Assembly (NCBI RefSeq): GCF_019320115.1
Contig: NC_089581.1
Span: 69,234,485 to 69,298,484, forward strand
Reading direction: 5' to 3'
DNA: 64,000 nucleotides
Source of the DNA: Miscanthus floridulus
Lineage: Eukaryota; Streptophyta; Magnoliopsida; Poales; Poaceae
Shown here: piece after piece, positions 1 through 11,162 of the stretch
Numbering within the stretch: the stretch's first letter is position 1
How the letters are laid out: every line of letters begins with the position of its first letter
The notes under the pieces: model-generated
Databases searched by the model: none
What the model was told of the DNA's origin: nothing
Seen by the model: the letters and a program-made list of their open reading frames with translations, nothing else
Position numbers and translations under genes: made by a program

Positions 1-1166
1 GAAAACGAGTGCCTGATGCGTCGTAGTAAGCAGTATCTGCTCGTCGATGGCAAGTTATGGCGCAAGAATGCAAAGGAGGAAATCTTGGTGAAGTGTATAA
101 CCTAGGAGGATGGCGAACATCTCCTGGACCAAATCCACTCTAGCTCCTACGGCAACCACGCGGCCTCGAGAACGCTGGTTGGTAAGGCTTTCCAAGCAGG
201 GTTCTATTGGCCTTCAGCGGTAGTCGATGTGGAGAAGCTAGTCCACCACTGTGAGGGTTGTCAGTTCTTCGCCAAGAGAATCCACGTACCAGCACATGAG
301 ATCCAGACAATACCAGCCTCTTGGCCCTTCGCATGCTCGGGACTGGATATGATCGGGCCCTTCAAATCGGCTCCTAGGAAATTTACATGTGTCTTTGTGC
401 TGATCGACAAATTTTCTAAGTGGATAGAGTACATGCCTCCGGTATAGGCATCCTCAGAAAAGGCTGTCACATTCCTCGACCAGGTCATCCACCGCTTCGG
501 CATACCCAACAGCATCATCACTGATCTGGGTACTCAGTTCACCGGGAACGCTTTTTTGGGACTTCTGCGATGAAAGGAGCATATTAGTAAAATACGTCTC
601 GGTGGCGCACCCTAGAGCTAATGAACAGGTCGAGCGGGCAAACGGTATGATTTTGGACGCATTGAAGAAGAGGATGTACAGAGAAAATGACAAAGCTCTC
701 GGAAGATGGCTCAAAGAGTTACCAGACATGGTCTAGGGCCTCAGAACTCAGCCCAGTCGTAACACCAGTGTCTCACCATACTTTATGGTTTATGGCGCTA
801 AGGCAGTCCTCCTAGCAGATATAGCTTTTAGATCAGCACGGGTAGAGAACTTCGATGAAGGCAAGGTCAATGAAGTACGGGAGCTAGAAGTGAATAGTGC
901 AAAAGAGAAGCGGCTCGATTCTTGCATACGTATAGCCAAATACCTTGCTGTTTTGGGCAGGTACTATAACAAGAATGTTAAAGAGCAGTTCTTCATGGTC
1001 GGGGACCTGGTCCTGAAGTGGAAGATGAATCAGGCTGGTGTCTATAAACTCGCAACTCATGATCAAGGAAGTCACACGACCAACGTCTTATAGGTTAGCT
1101 CACCTAGATGGTACAGACGTACCAAATTCATGGCACATCGACAAGCTTAGGCGTTTCTATGCTTAA
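1..1166 (+). pseudogene. Element B integrase (3' end of pol), degenerate
   Basis: Translation shows a retroviral-type integrase: the zinc-binding segment with CEGCQFFA near 250-280, the catalytic-core start GLDMIGPFK near 340-365, the second block IPNSIITDLGTQFTG near 500-545, an E-box remnant AHPRANEQVERANG near 605-650 interrupted by a frameshift, and the C-terminal end DKLRRFYA with stop at 1164-1166. Integrase would join element cDNA to host DNA in the nucleus. The frame is broken by a stop near 446, a shift near 570 and further stops, so this copy is dead. It aligns block by block with the integrase of element G. Confidence 0.85.
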
Positions 1167-1675
1167 CTACTGAGATATGTACTCCTCTTGTACTTTTGAT
1201 TTAATTCAATAAAGCTATTATGATTTCTTCGACCACTATGATTGTGTCACTTCAAATTTTACAGTTATTGTAACTTAGCCAGTCAAAGCCGACCACCATT
1301 CCTTCATGGGTTTTCGGAGCAGGCCCTATCTTCGGTTCCTCTCAACACGTGCATGGGATCTGCTCTCTACGCTACGAGTGATCAGCAGGTCCCCCCTGGT
1401 TTGACTTGTTCATGTCTACGTGTGCACATGTCACGCACCTCACACTCCGACCACATGCCAAATCAGGGCCGTACAAACTTTTCAGGATGACGTGTCAAGT
1501 AAACTGGTACAACTAAACAGAATGCTAACATGTTCTCACTTAGTTACGCCAACACGAGTTTCAAGCTTAAATACGTTTTATACAAAACAAACAAGCTTAT
1601 AATGATATACATTTACGTTATTACAAGCTAGCCTGAAGAGGTACAAGTTTACAATAACACAACTACATCCTTCTT
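1167..1675. other. Non-coding spacer of element B
   Basis: This stretch lies between the integrase stop and the 3' end of the antisense gene. A polyadenylation-like run (TTCAATAAAGC near 1205-1215) follows the pol stop. I see no supported coding frame or repeat array. Confidence 0.5.
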
Positions 1676-4600
1676 CTATAGCTCTAGCCTATCCTGTTGG
1701 CTGGTCGGGGCACGTGGCACCTGCTGCTCGCTACTTCCGACATCCCGCTCGAGTCTCGGGGACTCTTGTACTGGTTGAGCCGAAGAGGATGGCCCCACCG
1801 ATGCCTGCTGGTCGAGACCGTAGGCTTCGCCGATTGGCTCACAACTGATGACGTTTCCAGCTGGCTTGTTGATGGCGTTCCTTGTACAGGTGCTGTCCCA
1901 CCTCCACACAGGTTAATATCGCCTATTATCTTTGAAGATAGGTCCAGCTAGGTCATCCGAAGCTCCTCAGCCTTGTCTAGATTTACCTCCTTCGGGTACC
2001 TAGCCTCCAAGCACTTGAGATCGATCAGGGGGTAGTGGGCACGCACCATGCTTAGCACATGTGCGCCTATGTACTCACCCGCCTCCTTCACGAACTCTTG
2101 GAACCATTCCCATGCCTTTCGGCATCTCTCGACCCTTCTGAGCTACGGCGTCCTTGGCGCTTCCTCTGTAAGCGCTGGGTCGATAAGGTTGAGGATGGGC
2201 AAAATACCAGTTGCCACTTCCTATCACTGGTTCTTCCATGTGTCCCAATCCTCGGTGATCTCTAGGCATCGCGCCTTCCAGCCATCATGATCTTTCATCA
2301 TAGTTTCCAGATGCTTCTTGGCATTGACTTTCAAAACTACAAACCGCACAAGATATTAAAATGTCACGCCATGACAAGATAACGCGGGCAACAGAATAAG
2401 CAAGGTGGTCTGGAACACTTACTTTTCAGTTCCTCCTTCATCTTGGTTGTGCGGTCCTGGAGTTGCGACTGGTCATGCGCTAGTTTCTTGTTGTCCTCCT
2501 TCAGGCGACCACACTCTACGGCCACATGGCTATTCTCCTCTTGGAGATGGACTACTTTGGCTTCTAAGCCTGCACTACAGCTGTTACTACCAACAATGCA
2601 ACAACATGTGTCATGCACTTGCTGTGATAAAGTGACAACTTACTTGTTTTTTCTTACTCTTTGTTACTGAGCTAGATGACTAGGTTCTGGTTCTGTGCCT
2701 CTTGCTCCATCCTCTCCTGGTCGGTGGCTTCAAGTTGGTGGCGCAAGCGTTCCACCTCAGCCGCCGGTTCTCTATTGCTTGCTGTGATCCCCTCAATCTG
2801 GTTGAAGCACTTCTTTCGGTACCTTGCGGTCTTCATCAAGTCCTGCATGTAAAAAAAAAGCTAAGTCAGACAGTTTGACTAGATAGCAGGATCAAGTGGT
2901 CAAGCCAAACATACCTAGACTTCTGTCACCAGACATTTTGCCGCTCATTCAACTTTCATGGCCTCTTCGACCTCTGGGATTTCCTCATGCATAACCCATT
3001 GGTCATTCCGCCAGCGCGACACATATACATGTTGTCGCTTGTCCTGAGGACGGCCCAAGACCTCTTCTACTTCGTCCTCTTTGGCCTTTTGTTCGGGTAG
3101 CGGCACTGGTCTAGAGTTTGCAGTCTCTGCAATCACTATGGCTTTCCCACGGGCCGTAGCATTGGCAAACGTGCTCTGTACCACCTCCGGCTGCTGCTCC
3201 TCGGTTTGGTCTAATACCCTTGGTGCCAAAGTATTCCCCTCAGCAGGGTTAGTGCTTGGAGCACTTGTACTTAGCTCGGCTCTCCCCTCGACCAACTACT
3301 CGGGGACTGTCGTCTGGCCGCTCGTCTGCTGAGGCTCTGGTGGACTTTCTGCTATAGGTTCCTCCATAGCCATCTGCTAGGCAGTTTTCTCCGCCATTGC
3401 TGGCGGAGCCATGCTGCACCCGGCTAGTTGGTTGGGATTTTCAGTGGATGTCGACCTAATATATCAGAGATAAGTTCAGAAGACAACAATATTCAATATA
3501 AATTGTAAGCTTACATCAAGGTTACAAATACTTATAGCTTGGAAGCATGGAATGATGTGGCGAAGGTGCGTCTCTTCATCCGTGCTTGCTCCACATGCTC
3601 TATGGGTGCCACCGGGTCTCTTTCCATGACCAGTACCAGCGCCGGGGCTTGATGCTCGACCCCTTTGCCGCTTGTCCTCTGCATTGCAGTGGTCGGTGAT
3701 GTGAGTCCCACTGGCATGGAGGAGCCACCCTGCTCCGTCGACTCCTGTTGTCTCCTCCTCTTTTGAGGGATGAGGCAGAAGATGTCTGCGTCCTCTATTT
3801 CATCATCTAACAATGTAAAGATGGCCCGACGATGCTTGCTGGCCACCGGCCGCTTACCAGCAGCCCTGGCCGTTGCCTCCTCCCCAACCCTGAGTACGGC
3901 CCAGTCGACGTCTTTGATCCTAGCACTGGTCTGGGCGGTTGGGCTGGCAACTTGCGGCCAATCCACACCAGGGGGTGGAGACACGAACACTGCTGCTCTA
4001 TCACGACCATTACTCTGGGAAACGTAAAGGCGACAACATAGTAAGTTTCTATTACAACATAACTCTATGGGTACAAGGCAGCATAATTTACCTTTGGGGG
4101 AGGTCGGGGCAGCTTGAAAGCATGCTCGATGTCGCTCAACCTGACATAATTTGGATCAGCTAAGTTGAATAGCTCTCCAATCCTGGCCTTGACTTCTATC
4201 TTGTCAAGCGCCTCTTGCCTGGTCCTAGTTGGGTATACGCTACCTTGGTACTCATAGCCGGGATGTACCCTCCTCTGGCAAGGCTGGATCCTTCGGCTGA
4301 TGAAGTTTCCGACCACACTCAAACCGTCCAATTTCCTCCACGGGATCAGCCCAATTTGTTCTTGGATCTGTTCTAGGTGCTCGGGCTTTTCTGACCAGCT
4401 ATTCTTCTTCTTCAGAATGAACCCCATGTCGCACAATGTGATTGTGTTTGGCTCCTCGTGGATGTAGAACCACTTCTTGTACCAGTCCTCCAGTGATGTG
4501 TTCCAAGGGCAGTGCAAGTATTGGGCCTTCATCCCGTCATGCAGATTGTGGTACACACCTCCGGTTATCTTTGAGCCACCGCTTCCTTTCTTCCACAGAT

Positions 4601-4977
4601 AGAAAATATGGTGAAAGAAGTCAAAATGGGACTGGAAGCCACCATATGCTTCATAAAGATGAATGAAGGTGGAGACAAGAAGAATCGAGTTGGGATGCAG
4701 ATTGCAAATCCCAATCTCGTAATACAAGCAGAGCTCCTGAAGGAAAGGGTGCACTAGAACCCCAAAACCCCGCTTGAAGAAATCTTCGAAGACCACAATC
4801 TCACCTGGTTGTGGATCGGGGTACCCTTCTCCTTCCGGCATGTGCCATCCCGCGAGTTCCTTGTTGTGGAGTACTCCCATGGTGACGAGGTCTTTGATGG
4901 TCTGCTCATTGCTTCTTGACTTCCACCACTCCTTCGCCATGACTCTAGCTTTCTTCTAGGCGTCACTCTTCGCCATG
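1676..4977 (-). pseudogene. Antisense accessory gene of element B (gypsy-type 'Transposase_28'-like), several exons
   Basis: It reads on the minus strand, opposite to pol. The first exon starts at the ATG near 4977 and runs to about 4093. It encodes the conserved domain catalogued as putative gypsy-type transposase, e.g. GEIVVFEDFFKRGFGVLVHP, and ends PPPK before a GTAAAT donor. A CCCAG acceptor near 4015 opens a second exon to about 3532. Further low-complexity and coiled-coil exons follow (e.g. 3455-2940, 2618-2427), and the last segment near 2100 contains FQEFVKEAGEYIGAHV. Function is unknown. The family label 'transposase' has no catalytic support here. Stops such as the TAG in codon 6 are single transitions. 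Exact exon borders downstream of 3532 are uncertain. Element G has a homologue. Confidence 0.7.
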
Positions 4978-5488
4978 AATCCACCCTTGCTGATGGAGGT
5001 GGATGCGGTGGAGGGGTGATTAGCGATGATTTCGGAGGTATTAGGGTTGGCAAGAGGAAGAAGAAGGCTGCGGCGGCGAATGGTAATGGGGATTGGTAAA
5101 AAGTAACTTACCAGTTGTATATTATAAATAACCAAGAGTTCCGCCGTTTTGTCTGCCCAAAAATCTTGGGAGACATGTGCACGCGCCGCAGACGGTTGTT
5201 TTCATAATCTCGAGATCTATGCCAATATATGCGCCCCTTTGTTACCTGTGTACGTGCCTCTTTGTTGCTAGTGTGAGAGGGCCCACACTGACGCACCTCC
5301 TTATAGGTGCCAAGCGACTGTTTGCTTGAAAGGACAAGAAGGCAGTATGACGTGCTATACCTGTCTGCTTTTTTGACTAGACGTGTCAGATTGGACTTGA
5401 CAGAGTAAGAAGATAAATAAATACAACAAATAGTAGTACAAGCGGCATTCGTTTCTTCGCTGCATGTCTCATGCTCAGGGATGGTCCA
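4978..5488. other. Non-coding zone of element B upstream of the antisense gene
   Basis: On the minus strand this is the region 5' of the antisense gene, where its promoter would have to be. I see no clear TATA box and no supported coding frame. Confidence 0.4.
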
Positions 5489-5656
5489 GACCACTACCGT
5501 GCTTGGGGACTGCCTAGACCACTACCGTGCTCGGGGACTACCCAGACCACTACCGTGCTCGAGGACTGCTCCGATCACTACCGTGCTCGGGGACTGCTCC
5601 GACCACTACCGTGCTCGATGACTGCTGCGACCGCTGCCGTGCTCGGGGACTGTTAC
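5489..5656 (+). repeat. 28-bp minisatellite, six units
   Basis: Six adjacent units of exactly 28 bp share the core GACCACTACCGTGCTCGGGGACT, written here as GACCACTACC then GTGCTCGGGGACT. Only single-base changes separate the units. The CTCGGGGACT half also recurs next to the 3' LTR, resembling the polypurine-tract context of the element. Confidence 0.9.
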
Positions 5657-5674
5657 GAAGAATGCTCGGCGATT

Positions 5675-6330
5675 GCTCTCCTCGGCTACATGTGATTTGT
5701 ACTCACATACAGTTGAGAGACATTTATTTAGACCTTGCTACAAGGCTTATACTTTGCCTTCCAGCAAGCTCGGGGACTACATCGGTATGATGCACCTGCC
5801 GGTGCATCTAGTATTGATTGTACGACGATTGGATTCTTAACTCCAGTAGAAATTCTTTTTAGACCCTGGCACCACATGCCTACGTCACCTACTACCAGGC
5901 TCGGGGACTAAGTGGGCACACTTCACCTTGCGGTGAATGTGTTTATTTAATCGACCCCTATGCTTTGACTGATTTTTAGGATTACTATCGTGCTCGAGAA
6001 CTGTCCCGACCACTGCTCGAAGACCGCTCTCCTCGGCTACATGTGATTTGTACTCACATACAGTTGAGAGACATTTATTTAGACCTTGCTACAAGGCTTA
6101 TACTTTGCTTTCCAGCAAGCTCAGGGACTACATCGGTATGATGCACCTGTCGATGCATCTCGTATGGCTTATATTATGATTGGATTTTCGACTTGACTGG
6201 GAATTCTTTTTAGACCCTGGCACCACGTGCCTGCGTCACCTACTACCAGGCTCAGGGACTAAATGGGCACACTTCACCTTGCGGTGAATGTGTTTGTTTT
6301 TTCAACCCCTACGCCTCTGGTGATCAAGGA
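5675..6330 (+). repeat. Tandem duplication, period 351 bp
   Basis: The block starting GCTCTCCTCGGCTACATGTG at 5675 recurs at 6026. Both copies contain the same landmarks in order: GTTGAGAGACATTTATTTAG, CCAGCAAGCTC, TATGATGCACCTG, CCCTGGCACCAC and CACTTCACCTTGCGGTGAAT. The copies differ by scattered substitutions, so the duplication is old. No coding frame is supported. Confidence 0.85.
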
Positions 6331-6554
6331 CGCTACGCTTCAAGACGCACTTACATTTCTTTTTAGAAATACAAGTGGGCACACTTCCTAGGACAGAAAT
6401 CTTTTTCTTTTTTCTTAAAAGCACCATACATTCTTTGGACAACCTACTTCTCCGGTGACAACGGTGGTCAGAGATGTCAAGAACTCAAGCCTCACTGTTC
6501 GGAGAAGGTTAAAATGGCGTGTCGCAGCATAATACATGGTGCTCAGAGACTAGC

Positions 6555-7027
6555 TGTGGGGGTATTAACCCCTATACCCTTACGGCTAGGCTTGGGCCGG
6601 CCCAGCTCAGAGGGTCTGGTCCACCAAAAGACGATGCGTGGCCTGGCTAACCTATTCGGAGTCCTATGCAAGGAGTCAAGACAGATTTGGCGATCAAGCA
6701 AGATCCTGGTCGGTTAGAATAGGAATCCTTATCCAGCCACCTATGGCAATTGTAACTGGCTAGGATTAGTTTCCAGATCTGTAACCCTGCCCCCTAGACT
6801 ATATAAGGTGGGCAGGGGACCCCTCTAAAAACATCTCTCATTGACATACAACAATACAATCAGACACAGGACATAGGTATTACGCCTTCTTGGTGGCCGA
6901 ACCTGGATAAAACCTCATGTCTATCTTGCGTCACCGTCTTGTTTATGGCTTGCGCATCTGTCTGCCGACAATCTACTACCTTGGGCATACCCCTAGGTAG
7001 ACTGCCGACCATATTTCGTCGACATCA
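6555..7027 (+). repeat. 3' LTR of element B (473 bp)
   Basis: It begins TGTGGGGGTATTAACCCC and ends GTCGACATCA. A purine-rich CTCAGAGACTAGC tract precedes it. A TATA box (TATATAA, about 6800-6806) and a CA-rich leader follow, as in a Pol II LTR promoter. The right edge abuts the interrupted pol of element A exactly. The left boundary is by motif only, because the 5' LTR is outside the window. Confidence 0.75.
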
Positions 7028-8795
7028 ATCAACTCTTACAATTGAGTCTTCAACTCGGCTAATTCCTTAGGAGGCATCCTATAAGCTCTCCGAGAGATCG
7101 GAGTTGTTCTAGGCTTTAACTCTATGTTAAACTAAACATCCCTACCTGGTGGTAGACCGGGTAAATCCTTAGGAAAAATATCAGGGAATTCACAAACTAC
7201 CGGGATATCTCTAATCTCCTTAACAAAAGTTGCACAAACTCTTTCCACTAATCTCCTTAAGGTTGGAAGTTGGATAAGAAGCTGAGAATTACTATCAGGC
7301 AAACTCACCCTTAATGTCCTATGCAAAGCATCTATAACAGCCTTATGCTGATACATCCAATTCATTCCCAAGATCACATCTATATCTTGATCCTTGAGAA
7401 TAATCATGGTAGTGGGAAATATATGCTCACCCAAGTTTATGGGTACCTGGTATACCATTTCCTTAGTACACAGACGTCCCCTGGGCGACTATATAAAGAA
7501 ACTTTGCTTTGTTTCCCCAATTGGAATTGCATGCTTTACGACAAAGGTTCTATTGATGAATGAATGAGATGCACCAGAATAAAAAAGCATAACAACAGGG
7601 TGATTGGCGACAGGAAACATACCCATCATCACTGGCTCCCCTTCCAGAATTTCTCCAGCTTGAATATAGAACACCCGTCCTATCTTCCTTTCATCTTTGC
7701 CCTTCTAAGCATTCTGATTGTGGTTCTTGTTCTGTGCTTGACCCTGTTGTTGATTAGCAGGGGCCTTCTGATAATTTTGATTAGCCTGCTTGGGATATGG
7801 ACATTCCCTGGAGAAATGACTGGTCCTTCCACAATTGTAACATGGATAATTGTGTCCCTGGGATGTTGGGGCATTGCCACCAGGAGCATTTGTCTATTAG
7901 GAATTTGGGTAGGTTATAGCAGGATGGACATTTGACTATTGCCTAGCTTGGGACTGTGGCGGACGATAAGGAGGACGATAATGGTTGACTGGATGATATA
8001 TTATCTTTTGCCTCTTTTGATTTCCACCAAAAGATCCAGACGGCACACTCTTCTTTTTCTTGATCTCCTTATGCTGCCGATACTTTTCCTCAGAAGCAAT
8101 TGCAATATTCACTGCCTCATGATAAGTAACATTGGCACATGCAGTCATCATTGTCTATAATTTGGTATTCAGTCCTCTCATGAACCATTTCTTTTTCTTG
8201 GCATCTGTATTGACATGTTCAGATGCATACTTTGATAGGTGATTGAATCTACCCACATATTGCATAACCGTTTGATCACCTTGCTTCAAAGCAAGGAACT
8301 CATCCAGCTTCATGGCCATCACCCCTTCTAGAATATAATAAGCTCTGAAGGCAGTACAGAACTCAGCCCAAGTTATTGGAATGCCAGCTAGTTGCATAGC
8401 CACTAGATTTGCCCACCAGGCACCTACTGCACCTCTAAGTTGCTGGGCAGCAAACATAGGTTTCTGCATCTCCGTGCATGGAATAAGATCAAATTTCTGC
8501 TGCATGGTCCGAAGCCAATCATCAGCCTCTAGTGGTTCATCTGCCTTAGTGAACACTAGGGGTCTTGTATCTGTAAAATCAACATATGTAGCCTCCTGCC
8601 TGTTATGATTGCAGCCACAGTTTCCTTGCACCATATTCTGATTACTCTAAGCTATCTCTCGAAGCAATCGAACATTTTCTACGGTCACATGGACCAGTGC
8701 TGCTATAGCATCAGCTAAAGTTGGCGGAACTGGTGGTGGATCGGGAACACCACCCTCTTCATGCGAAGAACCAGCGAAGCACGAGTACGAGGCAT
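7028..8795 (-). pseudogene. Element A gag-protease-RT start, degenerate
   Basis: A start ATG at 8795 directly follows TTATGAACAG. After an early frameshift near 8770, one frame (codons ending at positions divisible by 3) stays readable to 7028. It has a gag core with GAVGAWWANL, the CCHC knuckle CYNCGRTSHFSREC near 7800-7840, protease with LFYSGASHSFI near 7570-7600 (the usual catalytic Asp is Tyr here), DVILGMNW near 7350, and the pol entry DLPGLPPGRDV then RMPPKELAELK at 7060-7030. About seven in-frame TAG/TAA stops are each one transition from Gln codons. The frame ends abruptly at 7028, at the insertion of element B. Confidence 0.85.
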
Positions 8796-8967
8796 CTGTT
8801 CATAACAAACCAAACTTTACTCACAAGCCTTTATTGAGATATAAAAGAGCTCACTACAAGCACATTACATTGGGTTTACTTATTTAAGCACAAGCCTGCA
8901 CCTAAACAAGACTACTTAACATAACTAGATCTCCTATTTTACAACTCTACTCTTCTCCTCGACCACA

Positions 8968-9537
8968 TCAAGCCTCGTGATCGGTATCCATTCTGGAAAC
9001 ATTTCTGCCTTCATTATCACTTTCATCAACCATCACTACTTCTTCTAGATCTTCTTCTTCTTCCTCTTCAAGTTCATCATCATCAGCAATGATGACACTA
9101 GGATCCATTGCATCAGCTTGAGGTTCATGATTTGGATCTAGGAGGTTGCTCAGCCTATGGACTTCTTCATGCAAAGTAGTATTATGTTCTTCTAAATCTT
9201 CTACATAAAATTCTAGCTCATGCGCTCTAGCTCTAGCTACATCTTCCCTATGCCAAGCCTCATTTCTCCCTTCCACCATATGAACTAACATACGCTCACA
9301 GTTCTTATGAGCGGTGGTGTTACACTTCAATTGCTCCTTTAACTTGCCCAGCCAGATGGTGTCCAAGGCTCTATCCCTAGTAGCCTGTGCTAACTTTGTT
9401 GAAAGCCTCTGTATCTCTACCTGGGGATCAGGCCTAGAGCTGCTACTGCTAGCACCATCATTTCTAGGGGCAAGCTGGTGATGAGGAACTCCTTTAGGCC
9501 CAACAGACTTATGGGGCGTTACCTTGGTGCGAGCCAT
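8968..9537 (-). CDS. ORF0 of element A: histone H3 tail-like N-terminus, coiled coil, acidic C-terminus (189 aa)
   Basis: This is an intact 189-codon frame on the minus strand, between the primer binding site and gag. The start MARTKVTPHKSVG matches the histone H3 tail at A1-R2-T3-K4, T6, K9-S10 and G12. A QLA triplet follows, shifted one place from H3 Q19-L20-A21. A Ser-rich linker (about residues 29-34), a Leu/Glu-rich helical region (about 42-130, with CERMLVHMVEGRNEAWH) and an acidic run (ELEEEEEEDLEE) follow. The initiator Met precedes Ala, so it would normally be removed, exposing ARTK as in H3. The upstream sequence TTGCTTCCTACAG, one base before the ATG, resembles a 3' splice site. 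Element C has a 194-aa homologue. It is the only stop-free gene of element A in view. Function is unknown; mimicry is my inference. Confidence 0.8.
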   Translation of the reverse strand: MARTKVTPHKSVGPKGVPHHQLAPRNDGASSSSSRPDPQVEIQRLSTKLAQATRDRALDTIWLGKLKEQLKCNTTAHKNCERMLVHMVEGRNEAWHREDVARARAHELEFYVEDLEEHNTTLHEEVHRLSNLLDPNHEPQADAMDPSVIIADDDELEEEEEEDLEEVVMVDESDNEGRNVSRMDTDHEA

Positions 9538-9540
9538 ACT

Positions 9541-9900
9541 GTAGGAAGCAAAATTAATCCAATTAAGACCATCAGATCAAAATCTAAAGAGCAGCTAGGA
9601 TGGATTACATAACTCAACCCAAACTCACTACCCAACCTAGACTCAGGGTGAAGGAAGTAACAAGTGAATTAATCATGATGCATGAATCATTCTTATGAAC
9701 AAAAACATCAAAGCTTATAAGGTACATAACCATAGTTATTTTTATATAGGGCATAATAAGATTACTTTTTAATCAATTAAGGAATGGTGAGAATGAAATA
9801 AGATAAGCCAGAAGCAATTTGGACCAAATTAACAAGTTATATCTATTTGTCCCAAATCATTTTGAAGTTTTTGTAAAACAATACAACAAAGACTTTGTAA
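9541..9900 (-). other. Leader of element A between primer binding site and ORF0
   Basis: This is A/T-rich non-coding leader. On the minus strand it ends in the pyrimidine-rich TTTTGCTTCCTACAG just before ORF0. I see no convincing GTAAGT donor in it, so a donor for splicing to ORF0 would have to be elsewhere, e.g. in the LTR. Confidence 0.5.
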
Positions 9901-9917
9901 TGATCGCTCTAATACCA
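9901..9917 (-). promoter_or_regulatory. Primer binding site of element A (initiator tRNA-Met type)
   Basis: Minus-strand TGGTATTAGAGCGATCA lies three bases after the LTR end. It differs by one transition from TGGTATCAGAGC, the standard plant initiator-tRNA(Met) site. Element C retains the canonical form. Confidence 0.85.
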
Positions 9918-10283
9918 TTCTGTGGCAGAACCTCCTAAATTATAGGACCCACATGCACTTGTCACTGTCCAACGACCTTTGATAACTATGCATATGTTCC
10001 TGGTAACTTAAGAAGTCTGTCGGGTGTCCTCGGGGAACCCCGAATCATCCACGATTTCCGAGCAGGATCACATTACAGAGTCATTGCAGTATTACAACAT
10101 TTATTCAAATATATACATCAGACTAAAATAGCGGAAGTCTTACGATAACTTAGTTTACAAATCAGCTATTTCAAACCTTACAAACTAAGTTCGATAATTA
10201 TTACAAACCATAGTAGTAATGGAGTGGCATAATTAACATAAACATAACACACAAAATAAGCATCCTGCCCAAGGATCACACAT

Positions 10284-10354
10284 TCACTTATCGTCATCGT
10301 CAGGAACAATAGTCATGCAACAAGGTCCAAAATAGACATGCTCATGAGGCTCAC
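10284..10354 (-). other. Exon-like block beta in the LTR of element A
   Basis: On the minus strand a conserved stretch (GTACTCAAGGTTTG, then TTGTTGCAG) ends at 10355, a good pyrimidine-rich 3' splice site. The 71 bases after it read, in phase 1, GEPHEHVYFG, PCCMTIVP, DDDDK, stop. The equivalent in element C reads DDQFYFGCCKYC ... AGDED, stop. Joined to block alpha (40256-40372) across a GC-AG intron, the frame is continuous. Without G, that intron would be 981 bases. Splicing is predicted, not shown. Confidence 0.5.
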
Positions 10355-10705
10355 CTGCAACAAGGGTCAACAAACCTTGAGTACAAAAGTACTCAACAAG
10401 ACTTAACCAAAATAAAAACTGAGAAGACTCAGGAATGCAGGCTCAGGGATTCAAGGTTTGGCTTTAGCAATAATCAAAGTTCTTTAGCGTAAAAGCTCTT
10501 TACAAAATTTTAGTATTTCAACATTTAAACTTCATAAGAACAATATATGAATCTACCATGATCCGTAATGAGATCATGAACTTCATATCAAACTCTTTCT
10601 CAAATCTAGCTCAAGTTTTAGTTATTAACAACGATGATGAACAGTGAGTTGAGTCTCCATAACCGAGGAGCAACGATGATTCGAACCGATTATTAACCTA
10701 GCTAG

Positions 10706-10710
10706 GGATT
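10706..10710 (+). repeat. Target-site duplication of element G, left copy (GGATT)
   Basis: An identical GGATT sits at 39626-39630 immediately after the 3' LTR. The host sequence on both sides is the LTR of element A. Confidence 0.95.
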
Positions 10711-11113
10711 TGTCGGTGCGGGACCCACGGGATACCCCGCAAGGAAGGGAGAAGACCTAGTCAAATTAGGATTCTTCTCCTATAATCTTAGTAGCAGTAT
10801 TACTCTATAATCCTACTAGGAACTCTCATTATAAACCGACTAGGACTCTAACCTCCTGACTATATAAAGGAGGGCAGCGCTCCTTGGATCAGGAGTTTAG
10901 ACAACAATTGTACAACACAACACTTTACAATCAATCCAACGCAAAGGCTAACGCCGACTGGATGTATGGCTATTACTCGATCAAAGATCGAGGGTCCAAA
11001 CTAGGATAAATCGACTGTCTCTTGCGTTAACCATTGAGTTCCGCATACACTGAAGCCCGAACATACTGCCCCGGGGACCCCCGTGGCAGGCTATTGGTGG
11101 TCAAACATCGATA
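10711..11113 (+). repeat. 5' LTR of element G (403 bp)
   Basis: It begins TGTCGGTGCGGGACCC and ends ACATCGATA, where the 3' copy ends CGACA. A TATA box (TATATAAA, 10861-10868) is followed about 60 bp later by ACAACAATTGTACAAC leader sequence, as in a Pol II LTR promoter. Confidence 0.95.
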
Positions 11114-11115
11114 GC

Positions 11116-11133
11116 TGGCACACCAGGTAGGGG
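11116..11133 (+). promoter_or_regulatory. Primer binding site-like sequence of element G
   Basis: TGGCACACCAGGTAGGGG lies two bases after the 5' LTR, where a tRNA-derived primer site belongs. It is not the initiator-Met type seen in A, C and E. I cannot name the tRNA with confidence. Confidence 0.6.
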
Positions 11134-11162
11134 CTTTCGGTGACTTTGCATCCAAGAGCTCA

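Larger units (their letters stand above)
1..7027 (+). mobile_element. Element B: Tat-lineage Ty3/gypsy retrotransposon, 3' half
   Basis: The window opens inside this element. Order on the plus strand: 3' end of pol (integrase), an antisense multi-exon gene, a repeat-rich non-coding zone, and a 3' LTR ending at 7027. An antisense gene between integrase and 3' LTR is a known trait of Tat-lineage elements. At 7028 the sequence switches without a gap to a minus-strand chromovirus pol frame (element A), so B is inserted into A. The 5' half and the second copy of the expected TSD (probably ATCAA, 7028-7032) lie left of the window. Confidence 0.85.
9921..10710 (-). repeat. Element A 5' LTR, downstream part (U5 side)
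   Basis: On the minus strand it ends GGTTCTGCCACA, like the LTR of element D. It is separated from the rest of the LTR by element G. The flanking GGATT (10706-10710) is the left TSD copy, repeated at 39626-39630. It contains the terminal LTR exon-like block described separately. Confidence 0.85.

Noticed and set aside
4065..4940. A DNA transposase gene
   Set aside because: The family name 'gypsy-type transposase' suggests it, but no DDE or other catalytic motif is visible. Its antisense position inside a Tat element explains it better.
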